In this document: positions 8,209-17,582 of the stretch, one piece after another
Numbering within the stretch: position 1 is the first letter of the stretch
How the letters are laid out: the number at the start of each line of letters is the position of its first letter
Source of the DNA: Triglochin maritima
Lineage: Eukaryota; Streptophyta; Magnoliopsida; Alismatales; Juncaginaceae
Direction of reading: 5' to 3'
DNA length: 64,000 nucleotides
NCBI GenBank assembly: GCA_963682175.1
Contig: OY821775.1
Location: 36,826,053 to 36,890,052 of the forward strand
Program-made: the position numbers and the translations under genes
Notes under the pieces: model-generated
The model's database searches: none
What the model saw: the letters and a program-made list of their open reading frames with translations, nothing else
What the model was told of the DNA's origin: nothing

Positions 8209-10731
8209 CTAAATGGGTTGCATTGGGGTTAGGGGTGTTCGTTGATTTTGTGGTGCTTTCTCCAATTGGCGACTGAGATTTAGATTTAAAGGTTCATCCA
8301 TGGGTTCCTGTTGCCTACCAGAGTTGAACACATGAAACTCGGCACTCATGTTACCGAATGAGAGCTTCATGAGACCATTTCTACAATTAATCAAGGCATT
8401 GGAGGTTGCCAGAAATGGTCTACCCAAAATCAAAGGTATTTGAGAGTGGGTGTTCGCAACAGGATTGGTATCGAGGACAACAAAATCGACTGGAAATATA
8501 AAATCTCCAACTTTGATAAGCACGTCCTCGATAATCCCCATGGGAATACGAATGGATCTATCCGCCAGTTGGAGGGTGATCTTAGTTGGTTTCAATTCTC
8601 CCAAGTTCAACTGTTGATAAACAGAGAATGGGAGGAGGTTAACCGCTGATCCTAAATCAAGCAAAACATTGCTCAATCTAGTGTCCCCTATCGTACACTG
8701 AATAGTAGGACACCCCGGATCCTTGTATTTTGTGTAGGTAGGATTGGACAAAAGTGAGCTGATATTTGCAGCCAAGAATGCTTTCTTAGGAACATTGGTC
8801 TTCCTCTTGGTTGTGCAGAGATCCTTCAACACTTTGGCATATTGAGGTATTTGTTGGATGACATCCAACAAAGGGATGTTAACCTTCACTTGCTTAAACA
8901 CCTCTAATATCTTGTCCATGTTGTCACTCTGCTTTTTGTTTAACCTACTTGGATAGGGAGCTTTTGGCAGGTAGGTTTTCTGTTGTGCCTGAGAAGAAAG
9001 CTTTGGTGTATTACCCTCACCCTCAGCTTCTTCTTCACCACCATTCCCACGGAGGGGGTGCATAGATGGTGGTGGGTGTGGCAAGGAAATGTGATTGTCA
9101 ACCTGTTTTCCATTCCTTAAGGTCACAATGGAATTGACATGGTGAACAGGTTCCTCCACATGGTTCACTTGCCTCCCCCGAGGTACCACATTCTCATTTT
9201 GCATTTGTTGTTGTTGGTACATGCGGGGGTTAGCCTCAGGCTGGCTCGGAAAAGACCCTCTCTCTCTTTCATGTACAGACTGAGCCAATTGGCCCATCTG
9301 AAGCTCTAGAGATTTCATGGTCTGCTGATTTGAAGTGAGAACTTGACTTGTGGTAGACATAAAAATTTTCATTGAGTTTTCAAGTCCACGAGTCAAGGTC
9401 TCAAGCGAATTGAATCGGGTTTCCATATTATTGGAATTTAGGAAACCCGATTGGTTGGTGGTTTGTGCTTGGCGTGGCTGATATGAATGTGCATGCATGG
9501 GAGGTTGGTGTGATTGGTAAGGTGGTCTAGAGGAGTTTGGAGGACCACCCGGGGCATTAGTTTGGTTCCATGAAAAATTGGGGTGGTTCCTCCATCCAGG
9601 ATTATAAGATGATGAGTATGGGTCATTCCTAGCTCTGTCATAGATGGCGTTGACACGCTCCATCTCAGGAGGAATGGACTCACACTCGCTCTCTACATGA
9701 CCTATCCTACCATATGAATGACAAGGAACTGGACCAGATGTGGACATGTGAGGTGCACTTTGTTGGTTTTGGAGCTCAATCGAGTCGATACGGCGCATTA
9801 AGGCCGCCATGCGTCCCTCGGTGGCCGTAGTGGTATCGATAGCAAATGCGGCACCCGATCTAGTCGAGTTTGCATTCGCGATCCTCGCTCCTATACTAGA
9901 TGATGCAGGTGGTTCCCTCACACTCTCCCACTGCATGGTTTTCTCAGCGAGGTCTTCTAGGAAGGCCCATGCCTCCCTTTCATCCTTTCCCAAGAACTCT
10001 CCTTGACACATGGACTCAAGGAGCGTTCTGGACGGGATGTGAAGACCCTCATACACAATCTGACAAAGACGCCACAACTCAATGCCATGGTGAGGGCACG
10101 AGGATAGTAGCTCTTTGAAACTCTCAAGATATGCATGAAATGGTTCGGTCTCATGTTGATAGAACGAATTGATTTCGTTCCTCAATTTTTGAGTCCGATG
10201 ATTAGGAAAGTACTTCTTGAGGAATGCAGATTGAAACTCATCCCAAGTCCTAAAGGAATTCGCCTGGTTGCTGTACAACCACTTCTTCGCGTCATCCTTT
10301 AGTGCAAAAGGAACGAGCCTAAGATGGATGTAGTCTGTGCTAAGTTGTTGCAATTTGAACATAGCACAGACCTCCTCAAATTCCCAGAGAAAGATATAGG
10401 GGTCACCTTTCCCAGTGAAATGAGGGAGCATGGAGATAAACTGAGGCTTAACCTCAAAATGGTTCCCATTATCCTCTGGCAATACGATGCATGAGGGTAT
10501 AGCTGTACGGCTCGGGTAGCATCGATCACGTAGAGGTATGGGAACGACAACTGGAAGCACTGGTCGAACAGGTGGGTCCAGCAACTGCTCCTCCTCACGG
10601 AAATTAGCAGCCATTGAACCCGGACTGCGTGCGACACGAGAGGAGGGAGGTGTCGAGAAATCGATGACCGAAGCCGGATTGACAACACTCCTCGTCAAAC
10701 GACCACTCTCGTCTCGTGTCCACGAAAGCAT
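8209..10731 (-). CDS. Gypsy-A gag-protease polyprotein, copy 2 (complete)
   Basis: 840 codons from the ATG at 10729-10731 (an upstream in-frame GTG at 10747-10749 extends the frame by six codons; ATG 10612-10614 is an alternative). Residues about 90-230 are the capsid-like gag region of plant Ty3/gypsy elements (ALKDDAKKWLYS, FLKKYFPNHR, CPHHGIELWRLCQIVYEGL). Near 340 is a zinc knuckle whose second Cys is Tyr (CHSYGRIGHVESEC), so it probably no longer binds zinc. Residues about 690-800 are a retropepsin-like domain with LLDLGSAVNLLP and ILGRPFLAT. The likely roles are RNA packaging, particle assembly and self-processing. No RT, RNase H or integrase follows, pointing to a non-autonomous, TR-GAG-like element. 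It is the only long intact frame in the window. Confidence 0.9.
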   Translation of the reverse strand: MLSWTRDESGRLTRSVVNPASVIDFSTPPSSRVARSPGSMAANFREEEQLLDPPVRPVLPVVVPIPLRDRCYPSRTAIPSCIVLPEDNGNHFEVKPQFISMLPHFTGKGDPYIFLWEFEEVCAMFKLQQLSTDYIHLRLVPFALKDDAKKWLYSNQANSFRTWDEFQSAFLKKYFPNHRTQKLRNEINSFYQHETEPFHAYLESFKELLSSCPHHGIELWRLCQIVYEGLHIPSRTLLESMCQGEFLGKDEREAWAFLEDLAEKTMQWESVREPPASSSIGARIANANSTRSGAAFAIDTTTATEGRMAALMRRIDSIELQNQQSAPHMSTSGPVPCHSYGRIGHVESECESIPPEMERVNAIYDRARNDPYSSSYNPGWRNHPNFSWNQTNAPGGPPNSSRPPYQSHQPPMHAHSYQPRQAQTTNQSGFLNSNNMETRFNSLETLTRGLENSMKIFMSTTSQVLTSNQQTMKSLELQMGQLAQSVHERERGSFPSQPEANPRMYQQQQMQNENVVPRGRQVNHVEEPVHHVNSIVTLRNGKQVDNHISLPHPPPSMHPLRGNGGEEEAEGEGNTPKLSSQAQQKTYLPKAPYPSRLNKKQSDNMDKILEVFKQVKVNIPLLDVIQQIPQYAKVLKDLCTTKRKTNVPKKAFLAANISSLLSNPTYTKYKDPGCPTIQCTIGDTRLSNVLLDLGSAVNLLPFSVYQQLNLGELKPTKITLQLADRSIRIPMGIIEDVLIKVGDFIFPVDFVVLDTNPVANTHSQIPLILGRPFLATSNALINCRNGLMKLSFGNMSAEFHVFNSGRQQEPMDEPLNLNLSRQLEKAPQNQRTPLTPMQPI

Positions 10732-11803
10732 GCACAAAGGTGCACACACACCAAAACCCTTTTTTTTTGAAAAACAAAGAATATACGTAGAAGAGAAGAC
10801 GAGGGAACACAGGAGAGAAAGAATGACTCAGGAGAGAAGGGAAGAAGTCCTTAAGCTACGGCGGATGGGTACAGGTAGAAGCACACAAGCAAACAAGGCT
10901 CAAGCAATCCTAAGGTCGCTATAGGTCCTTACAGCTAGACGACGCCTAACTGTGAGGTCACACGGCCTCAACACGCCTCACCTCCCTACAACGAGGACCA
11001 CAAAGCCCAGCAAGTGAGCCAAGATCCGGGGATCTCGTCTCTCCTACTATCGACAAAGTGGGCAACGCCGATCAGGTCATGACGGTCGGGACCGGATCAC
11101 TCTCCTAATGCGCCCGAAATCCTTAAGGCCAATGTCTACTTGATTTTAAAATTAGGATCTTGATTAGTGTGGTTTTTGGGGCGAAGGAAAGGGTGATGAA
11201 ATCCCCCACCTTATCTTTTATGAGACAGCCCCTCCTTAGTAGCGTTTTGGAGTCCTAAATCTAGCAATCAACTCTCCAAATAACGCTCAACTCACAGTTG
11301 TTGCAATGCACTTCCTACTAACTAATGCATGTTCATACGAAATGCATGAATGAGAGTAGAAGGTGCGTACCTCACGCCAGCTCTCAGCAACAGAAAATAA
11401 AGCTAAGATAAAAGACAATCTAAATACCTAAGTCACATACATGATGCATGGCCTAAACAAAAAAAATGCCTAATCTTTTGCTTTGAGTTTTAGGGTCCAA
11501 GTTGCTTAAAGGAGGTTGATTATGGATCTGGGAACAAACTATAAGTCAAAACATGCCAAATTAAATCCCAGATCACTACATCAATTATGAAAACCAACCA
11601 AAGAAATAAGAGACAAAAACGAGCTTACCAGACCGCCAATTGGCGGTCTCAGACCGCTGGTTGGCGGTCGTAAATGCTCAAATGCACTCCAAACTTCTCC
11701 AGGCGTTCCTCCTGATGACTCAAACTCTCCTGAAACAAGGAAAAACTACACAACACAAATTAAATCCACTCGAATCGTCCAAACAAGAGTCTGGACTGGC
11801 ACC
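10732..11803 (-). other. Gypsy-A 5' leader, copy 2
   Basis: Same as 2449-3521 with one fewer T in the T-run near 10760. Non-coding; nothing further seen apart from the palindrome at 11631-11648. Confidence 0.7.
11631..11648. repeat. 18-bp palindrome, copy 2
   Basis: Identical to the palindrome at 3349-3366, in the leader about 156 bases from the PBS. Confidence 0.9.
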
Positions 11804-11821
11804 TCCCCGGCAACGGTGCCA
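11804..11821 (-). promoter_or_regulatory. Gypsy-A primer binding site, copy 2
   Basis: Identical to 3522-3539: complementary to tRNA-Asp 3' end with one mismatch, six bases from the LTR end. Confidence 0.85.
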
Positions 11822-11827
11822 AAAACT

Positions 11828-13194
11828 TGTTGAACGTTTTAATTAAACCGCAAGTGCACGGCCGCGATGAAGCAGTGGCAAGTACGGGTCGTCCTCAGGG
11901 AGGTGAGCAACCTCTTGTTTGCACAAAATCAAGTGGCGAAAAAATGGAGAAGATGATTGATTATGCTACTCTACACTAAACTACTCTAAGAAGTATGAAA
12001 GGTGAAAGAAGCAAACAAACGATGAAATAAGAACTAAGCTAAGAACAAAACAAGAATGCTGGAATTTCAGGAAGGGAAAACCCCTAAGGGGTGGAGTGAG
12101 TGCACACAAGCAAAGAGGTGGGTGTAGAATACATTTTTTAAGCACATGAAGGTGGTGTTTATCAAGCATAGGAAGTGTCTAAATGTTATGACAAAACCTA
12201 TCAATCTATTCACCAACTTAGTTGATTAACATTTACATATGCAAGTTGTTTATTTCAAAACCTAAACAAGCATGAGAGGTGTCTAATCATTTTGGCAAAA
12301 CTCATCAAGTTATAAATTCTATCCTAAACAAGCAAGCATACATTCATGTTTTATCAACACATCAAAATTAAAGCATTCATCCCGTTCTCTAATGCATGTA
12401 TGTACATCTACTCCACCCCCCAAAGGGGATGGAACTACTCACTAAACATTACACTAATTATTAAACTAAACAAAGAAAGCATATTAACTAAGCTAATAAA
12501 ACTAATGAAATGAGATTAAGCAAAGCAAAACAAACAACATAATAAAGAAAACTTGTATTAAAATGACTCACATTAAAAGTAGCATCCTCCTACTTTAGTG
12601 TGTGCTTCAAGGCCTCACTTCTAGTAGGAAGAATAGCCACTTAAAATATGGAGTCATTACAATAGGAGGTGAAGAGTTCTATTTATAGCCATGGAAAAAG
12701 CTAATCCGGGACAAACCCCCGATGTGGGACTAAACAGATACCACAAATAGCCTAACAATCCTCTAATACATGTGCTGGAGAAATTTGAGCGCATTTGGGC
12801 CAAAAGTGACCGCCAATTAGCGGTCTACAGTGTCCAGATCGCTCTGGAATTTCTTATGGGCTTTTCTGGAAGGCTTTGTTGGTATTTGATGCATCTATTT
12901 TGCATGTTGGAGCTCCGACCCGAATAGAATTGCCAAAATACTCCCCATGATGGTGAGGAGTATTCTGTTTTGCTCTTAGGTCCTTCGGTCTTGCATTCAG
13001 GTCCTTCTTCCTTGCATCTTGCTCCACAGATCTCACAATTCAGTCCTTTTTCCCAGCTTTTGGGTCCTTTTATGCTTTATCTCTTCAAACCTATTTATTC
13101 CTGAAAACTAAACATAAAACTCGTAACATAGCATTATTTAGGTGAAAGATAATGGATATAAGATACAAATATGAGCATGAAATGATGTCAATCA
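11828..13194 (-). repeat. Gypsy-A 5' LTR, copy 2
   Basis: 1367 bases, same ends as copy 1 (TGATTGACATC...TTCAACA on the minus strand), with Copia-A pol immediately beyond. No 3' LTR for this element is present in the window, so its insertion TSD cannot be read; Copia-A resumes with TGAAT after the LTR. Confidence 0.92.
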
Positions 13195-14273
13195 TGAATC
13201 ATCCGGGATGACAGTAATCGATGAGCAAGAACCGGAGACCTTGAAAGAGGCTTTGGAAGGTCCAAATGCTAAAGAGTGGTTAGAAGCTATAAAGGAAGAG
13301 TTGGAGTCGATGAAAGTTAATCGAGTCTGGGACTTGGTCGACTTACCGCCGAACTGAAAGGCCATTGGGGCCAAGTGGATCCTCAAGATTATGAGGAAGG
13401 CGGATGGATCTATTGATAGATTCAAGGCTATACTGGTAGCTAAAGGCTACACCCAAAGAGAAGGCGTGAGTTTTGAGGAAACCTTTTCACCCGTGGTTAG
13501 GTTTGCCTCCATCCGCCTTCTACTAGCTATTGTAGCTCAGATGGACTTAGAGCTTTACCAAATGGATGTAAAGACTGCTTTTCTCAATGAATAACTTGAG
13601 GAGGAGATCTATATGGATCAACCTCAAGGTTTTGAAGTCAAAGGACAAAAGCGCAAAGTGTGCAAGCTCAACAAGTCCTTGTATGGCTTAAAACAAGCGT
13701 CTAGACAGTGGAACATTCGCTTCCATCAAGCTATATCAGAGAATGTGTTCTCTATGCTTAAGGAAGATCATTGTGTGTACGTTAAGAGATCTAATGGTAA
13801 ATTTGTCATTCTGACCTTGTATGTTGATGACATACTCATGGCTAGCAATAGCAAAGAGTTTCTGAAATCCACTAAAGAGTGGTTGTCCTCCACGTTTGAT
13901 ATGAAGGACATGGGTGAAGCTAGCTACGTCCTTGGTGTCAAGATAGTTAGAGATAGGTCCAAGAGACTTCTGGGATTGTCTCAAGAGACTTACATTAACA
14001 ACGTCTTGAAGAAATACCATATGGACAAATGCAAACCAATCGACACTCCTGTTGAGAAGGGTTTGCACTTAAGCCCTGATAAGCATCCCGAGACTCCTGA
14101 AGAGAAGGCCAAAATGGACAAGGTTCCACTTTGTGAAGGACATTATAGCGAGAAAGGAAGTTAAGTTGAGACATGTGTCTACTAGTCTTATGGTAGCTGA
14201 CCCTCTAACCAAGGCTATAGCTGAGGACTCGTTTGTGTGTCATGTGAAGTCCTTAGGCTTACACAGACTTTGA
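13195..14273 (+). pseudogene. Copia-A reverse transcriptase / RNase H remnant, copy 2
   Basis: Carries the same lesions as copy 1: TGA at 13355-13357, TAA at 13592-13594 and the deletion of most of RNase H at about 14131, so all three predate the duplication. RT catalytic motif YVDDILMA is kept. One coding difference from copy 1 is seen (HPETPEE here, HPGTPEE there); the full-length Copia-A also has Glu, so copy 1 carries the derived change. Confidence 0.9.
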
Positions 14274-15531
14274 TGTATTGGCATGTCTAACTTCCTTTTA
14301 TGAGTGATTGTGTTTTCCTTTCGACTGTATCTGTTTGCTTGATATAGTCGTTCTAGCATAAAATTTTATTCTGTCAATAGGCTGAAGAATGCTTACTCAC
14401 ACGAGCATTCACCTCTGGCACTTTTGATAGCGAGCAGAGATGAGACTGATCATGAAGAGATCTTGTATGATAGATCCAGAGTAGTTCATGATAGGACAGT
14501 CGCCTTGATTAGGAATCAAGATGAGATCCTCTATGTTGGTGAGGATTGACATGAATGTTCCCACGATTCATGTGACCTATAGAAGCCAAGTGCGAGCATC
14601 ACATGTGGCGCCAGGTAACACTTGTATGGTGTTAAGGCGACAATGATGAAGCTCGGGTCAGGCACAGAGGGGGTGCGACTGGACTAAGACTTGTTTGGTG
14701 TTGAGAGATAGACATACTGTTGTGTGCAGTATGATCCACCATAGCATGTTTGTCATACAACATGTGCTGAGCGACCATTTGGAAGTGAAAGGATGGATCC
14801 CTGCTCCTTCACTGTGTGAGTCCAAGACTTGATTGTCATTTAGTTGCCCTCAGTGACCTTCGACGACACCATGAAGCAAAGAGTTGATGTGGCTACTTTG
14901 AGATATTATCTATGACCATGAGAGATTCGGTCTAAAGAGGCATCTTCGGGAAAGGAGTCAACTCTGAGTGTAATGGTGGTCTTGGGCCAAGGGAAAGGTT
15001 TGACTCGACTGCACTAAAAGTATTTGCTGGGCCCAACTGTATTGGATACAGTAGCAAGTACCTTGAGGACAAGAAGGTATTCTCTCCGAGGGATCGAGAT
15101 ACCGTTCATGTCAAGTGAGTTTCTGAGTAAACCTGGGGAACAGTTATGTGCATTTGACTGCTTAATTGTTATTTTTGTGAGGATGTTGTCATTCTGGCCT
15201 TCTAGTAAGGTTTCTAGTTTGAGACTCCTAAATTTCAGGTGCATCACCGGTCGCACGACCCATTTGTCCATATGATCGGAAGAGTACATGTGTCGGGGAC
15301 ACATATGGTCTTGTATCAGGGATACATGATCAGAGACTTGCGTATTGTGGATGCATTCTTGGAAGAGAGAAATAGTTGTATATATCAGGGATGTATACAT
15401 ATGTGTCAGGGACACATGAAGAGGTGACACATTGCCATCTTATGATTGTATGTATCGGGGATATATACGTATGTGTCAGGGACACAAAAGAAGATGACGT
15501 GTTGTTGACGTGCTATTGTGCAAGTGAGAGA
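14274..15531 (+). other. Copia-A 3' non-coding region with short repeats and PPT
   Basis: About 1.26 kb between the pol stop and the 3' LTR, unusually long for a copia element, and shared with the full-length copy (48545-49799). Near the end it has repeated blocks of the form ATATATAC-TATGTGTCAGGGACAC (around 15385-15415 and 15460-15487). The polypurine tract is at about 15521-15531 (CAAGTGAGAGA). A minus-strand frame of 138 codons at 15014-15430 is partly conserved in the other copy; I do not call it a gene. Confidence 0.7.
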
Positions 15532-15916
15532 TATTGGATTAATCTAAGGATTAAGATGATGTTTGCCCAAAGCACTGACATGTGGCGCACTCTCATTGGT
15601 TGCACATTAGGGTTTTTGGGTGGGGGCATCTATATAAGGAGGGGAGCCTCCCATTGGATGGACTAATTCTTGTGTGCAAACCCTAGCCCCACCAAACCCT
15701 AGCCGCCACCTCTCCCTCTCTCTCCCATTCGTCCCTCGACATCCACCAAGCTAATCCGTAGACTCTTGGGTTGTGGACACGTGCTTCTCCTCCAAGAGAG
15801 TAGGAGACCGACCGGTGAGAAGGATTCCGTAAGGTGACCTCCGATCTTCCTTCCGCTGCCACAGGTTCTCTCCAAGAAAGGTACTCCTGAACCTTTAGAA
15901 TCGTTATTTGCTTACA
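15532..15916 (+). repeat. Copia-A 3' LTR, copy 2
   Basis: 385 bases, starting TATTGGATTAATC and ending TTGCTTACA, homologous along its length to the 387-base LTRs at 40614-41000 and 49800-50186. TATA box at 15631-15638; two teloboxes AAACCCTAG at 15678-15686 and 15694-15702. The adjoining sequence on the right is open host coding sequence. Confidence 0.9.
15631..15638 (+). promoter_or_regulatory. TATA box of Copia-A LTR
   Basis: TATATAAG, directed towards the host gene segment at 15917. Start-site position is not visible. The two AAACCCTAG teloboxes lie 40-64 bases downstream, probably in the transcribed leader. Confidence 0.6.
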
Positions 15917-16255
15917 TCGACTACTGAAACATCGACAGAAACAGACTCATCTGTTCAGGATAATGAGCAAAGAACAAATAAAGTAGAAAATGAAGATCCA
16001 GAAGTTCAACTTTCTGGCAAGGAACCAACTCAAGAAGAAACATCAGCATCAACTTCTTATGAAATAACTGGTTCTTCGCAGGCCAATGAGCAGAATGACC
16101 TGAACTTAACCATCCCTAAGGATAATGAGACTTCTGATTTGAATGCAGCTGAATCCAAAGGAGAAGCTGCTCAGATAGTTGAGTTTGATGATGATAAACC
16201 AAATGAATTTCGAAATTTGGAAACAGTGTCTGCTGAAACAGCTACAGCTGCGTAA
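15917..16255 (+). CDS. 3'-terminal coding segment of an unrecognised host gene
   Basis: Open from the first base after the Copia-A LTR for 112 codons to TAA at 16253-16255, in frame STTETSTETDSS... The segment is rich in Glu, Asp, Ser, Thr, Asn and Gln, with no hydrophobic core, and looks like the disordered acidic tail of a larger, perhaps nuclear, protein. Codon use and composition are unlike the retroelements. Upstream exons are absent, so either the LTR inserted in this exon or rearrangement removed them. An LTR-initiated transcript could read into it. I cannot name the gene; confidence is for host origin and frame. Confidence 0.55.
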   Translation, partial: STTETSTETDSSVQDNEQRTNKVENEDPEVQLSGKEPTQEETSASTSYEITGSSQANEQNDLNLTIPKDNETSDLNAAESKGEAAQIVEFDDDKPNEFRNLETVSAETATAA

Positions 16256-17582
16256 CTCGGTATCATTTATAACTTCATGGTGTCCCTAATAATGGAGTTT
16301 CAGTTGCTGTAGTCTATTTTTAGCAAAATCGTGGAATTTACCATGAAACGAATAAGGGAATTTTTGAACCAATTGTATTTATTTGCTTTCCTGAAAGATG
16401 AAGCTAGTGAGTATGTGATAAATGTTGAAAAAGTGTTCCATTTAAATTTTATTCGCCATCCACATCTTGTATGAAATCCCATGGGGATGAAAATGAATAG
16501 TTTTAGCAGTTTTGTATGGTATGTATCTCTCACTATCTACTTATATTCCATAATGTTAGTGTTTCAATCTTTGTATATGATTATTGTAGCAGTGATTGAC
16601 TGCCATCTAATTCTGAAAATCATTGTAGTAGAACAAAAGTTTGAAGATGTGCAGGGCATTATTGGAAGTTATACATCTCCTCCTTTTTAGACGTGAACAA
16701 ATTCTTTACTCTATGTATTGTGTCAAGTGTCCTTAACCATGAGAGTGGCTGAATTGAAGTTGCTTGAAAGTACCAAAATTTATAATCTTTAGGTAGAGAA
16801 TTTATGGACCTCTATTTTAAGCAGAAATATAATTGACAATTGCAATGATAGTTGAATTGCGAAGGGCGTTTGAAGGAAATTTTTGTTATCATCGGCTTGG
16901 GTTATCTTCATCTGGTTTTAGGGTGCTATTTCTTGATTTTTCATCATCTGTTGATTTCCGGGATTCACTGGAGAGATGTATGAAGATGTAGAGATAGACT
17001 CCTTGGGAGCGCACAATGTGTTGTGTCTAAATCGGCTGATCGTTTGTTCTCTGATGCAGGTCCACTTCCACAACTTCCACATTATTACAACGGCTTTTGA
17101 CATCAATGCTGATGTTGTGATCGGTCAGACTGTCGTAAGGAGTTGAGCAGACTGCTGGCTGCTTGTTTGTGAGGCTTCTGCAGTTCGATGCTCAAATTCA
17201 TTCACTGCCTTGGTCTTCAATATTGAAGGGAACATATTTTTGGTCAACGACTCAATGTGTACATACTTTCAGATTTATTGGTATAAATGACCTCTGTTTT
17301 TTCCTGTTGTTTTGCCTTCAGAACCTTGGTTCTTGATAGCCATTTATGGTTTGTGATTTAAAATACATGTATGTGATGCACTTGCTTAGTTTTGAGTATA
17401 AGTTTCGTTATCAACTGCGAAAGAAACCAAAGGATAACTTCTCTATTCTGTAAGAGAAACTTACAATACTTATTCCTGTTTCTTTATTCAAACGTAGTTC
17501 TGACTCTCTGGCTTGTTTGTACAAGTCTATCAGAATAACATAATAAGTTATAGGAGTTGGTTATAACGTTAATCATGGATGG
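16256..17582 (+). other. Host 3' flank / possible 3' UTR
   Basis: AT-rich, unique-looking sequence after the host stop. A CTCTGATGCAG motif ending at 17059, followed by less AT-rich sequence, could be a 3' splice site of an intron in the 3' UTR, but no protein-coding exon is convincing. Ends at the Chromo-1 LTR; bases 17578-17582 (GATGG) are the candidate left TSD. Confidence 0.4.

Larger units (their letters stand above)
6463..14751. repeat. Tandem duplication, unit 2 (complete, about 8.3 kb)
   Basis: Complete second unit. It starts in the purine-rich 3' end of Gypsy-A internal sequence and ends within the Copia-A 3' non-coding region, where unit 1 stops matching (GTTTG here, GTTTT there). 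Beyond 14751 Copia-A continues normally to its 3' LTR, so unit 2 has the original right flank and unit 1 carries the new joint. A recent duplication and an assembly duplication are both possible. Confidence 0.93.
13195..15916 (+). mobile_element. Copia-A fragment, copy 2 (RT to 3' LTR)
   Basis: Right-hand part of the Copia-A element into which Gypsy-A inserted. Unlike copy 1 it continues through the full 3' non-coding region to a 3' LTR ending at 15916. Its 5' half is missing from the window because the left neighbour of unit 2 is unit 1. Confidence 0.92.

Noticed and set aside
15917..16255. Naming the acidic host segment as a specific nuclear or pore protein
   Set aside because: Low-complexity acidic tails are too similar between proteins; no diagnostic motif seen.
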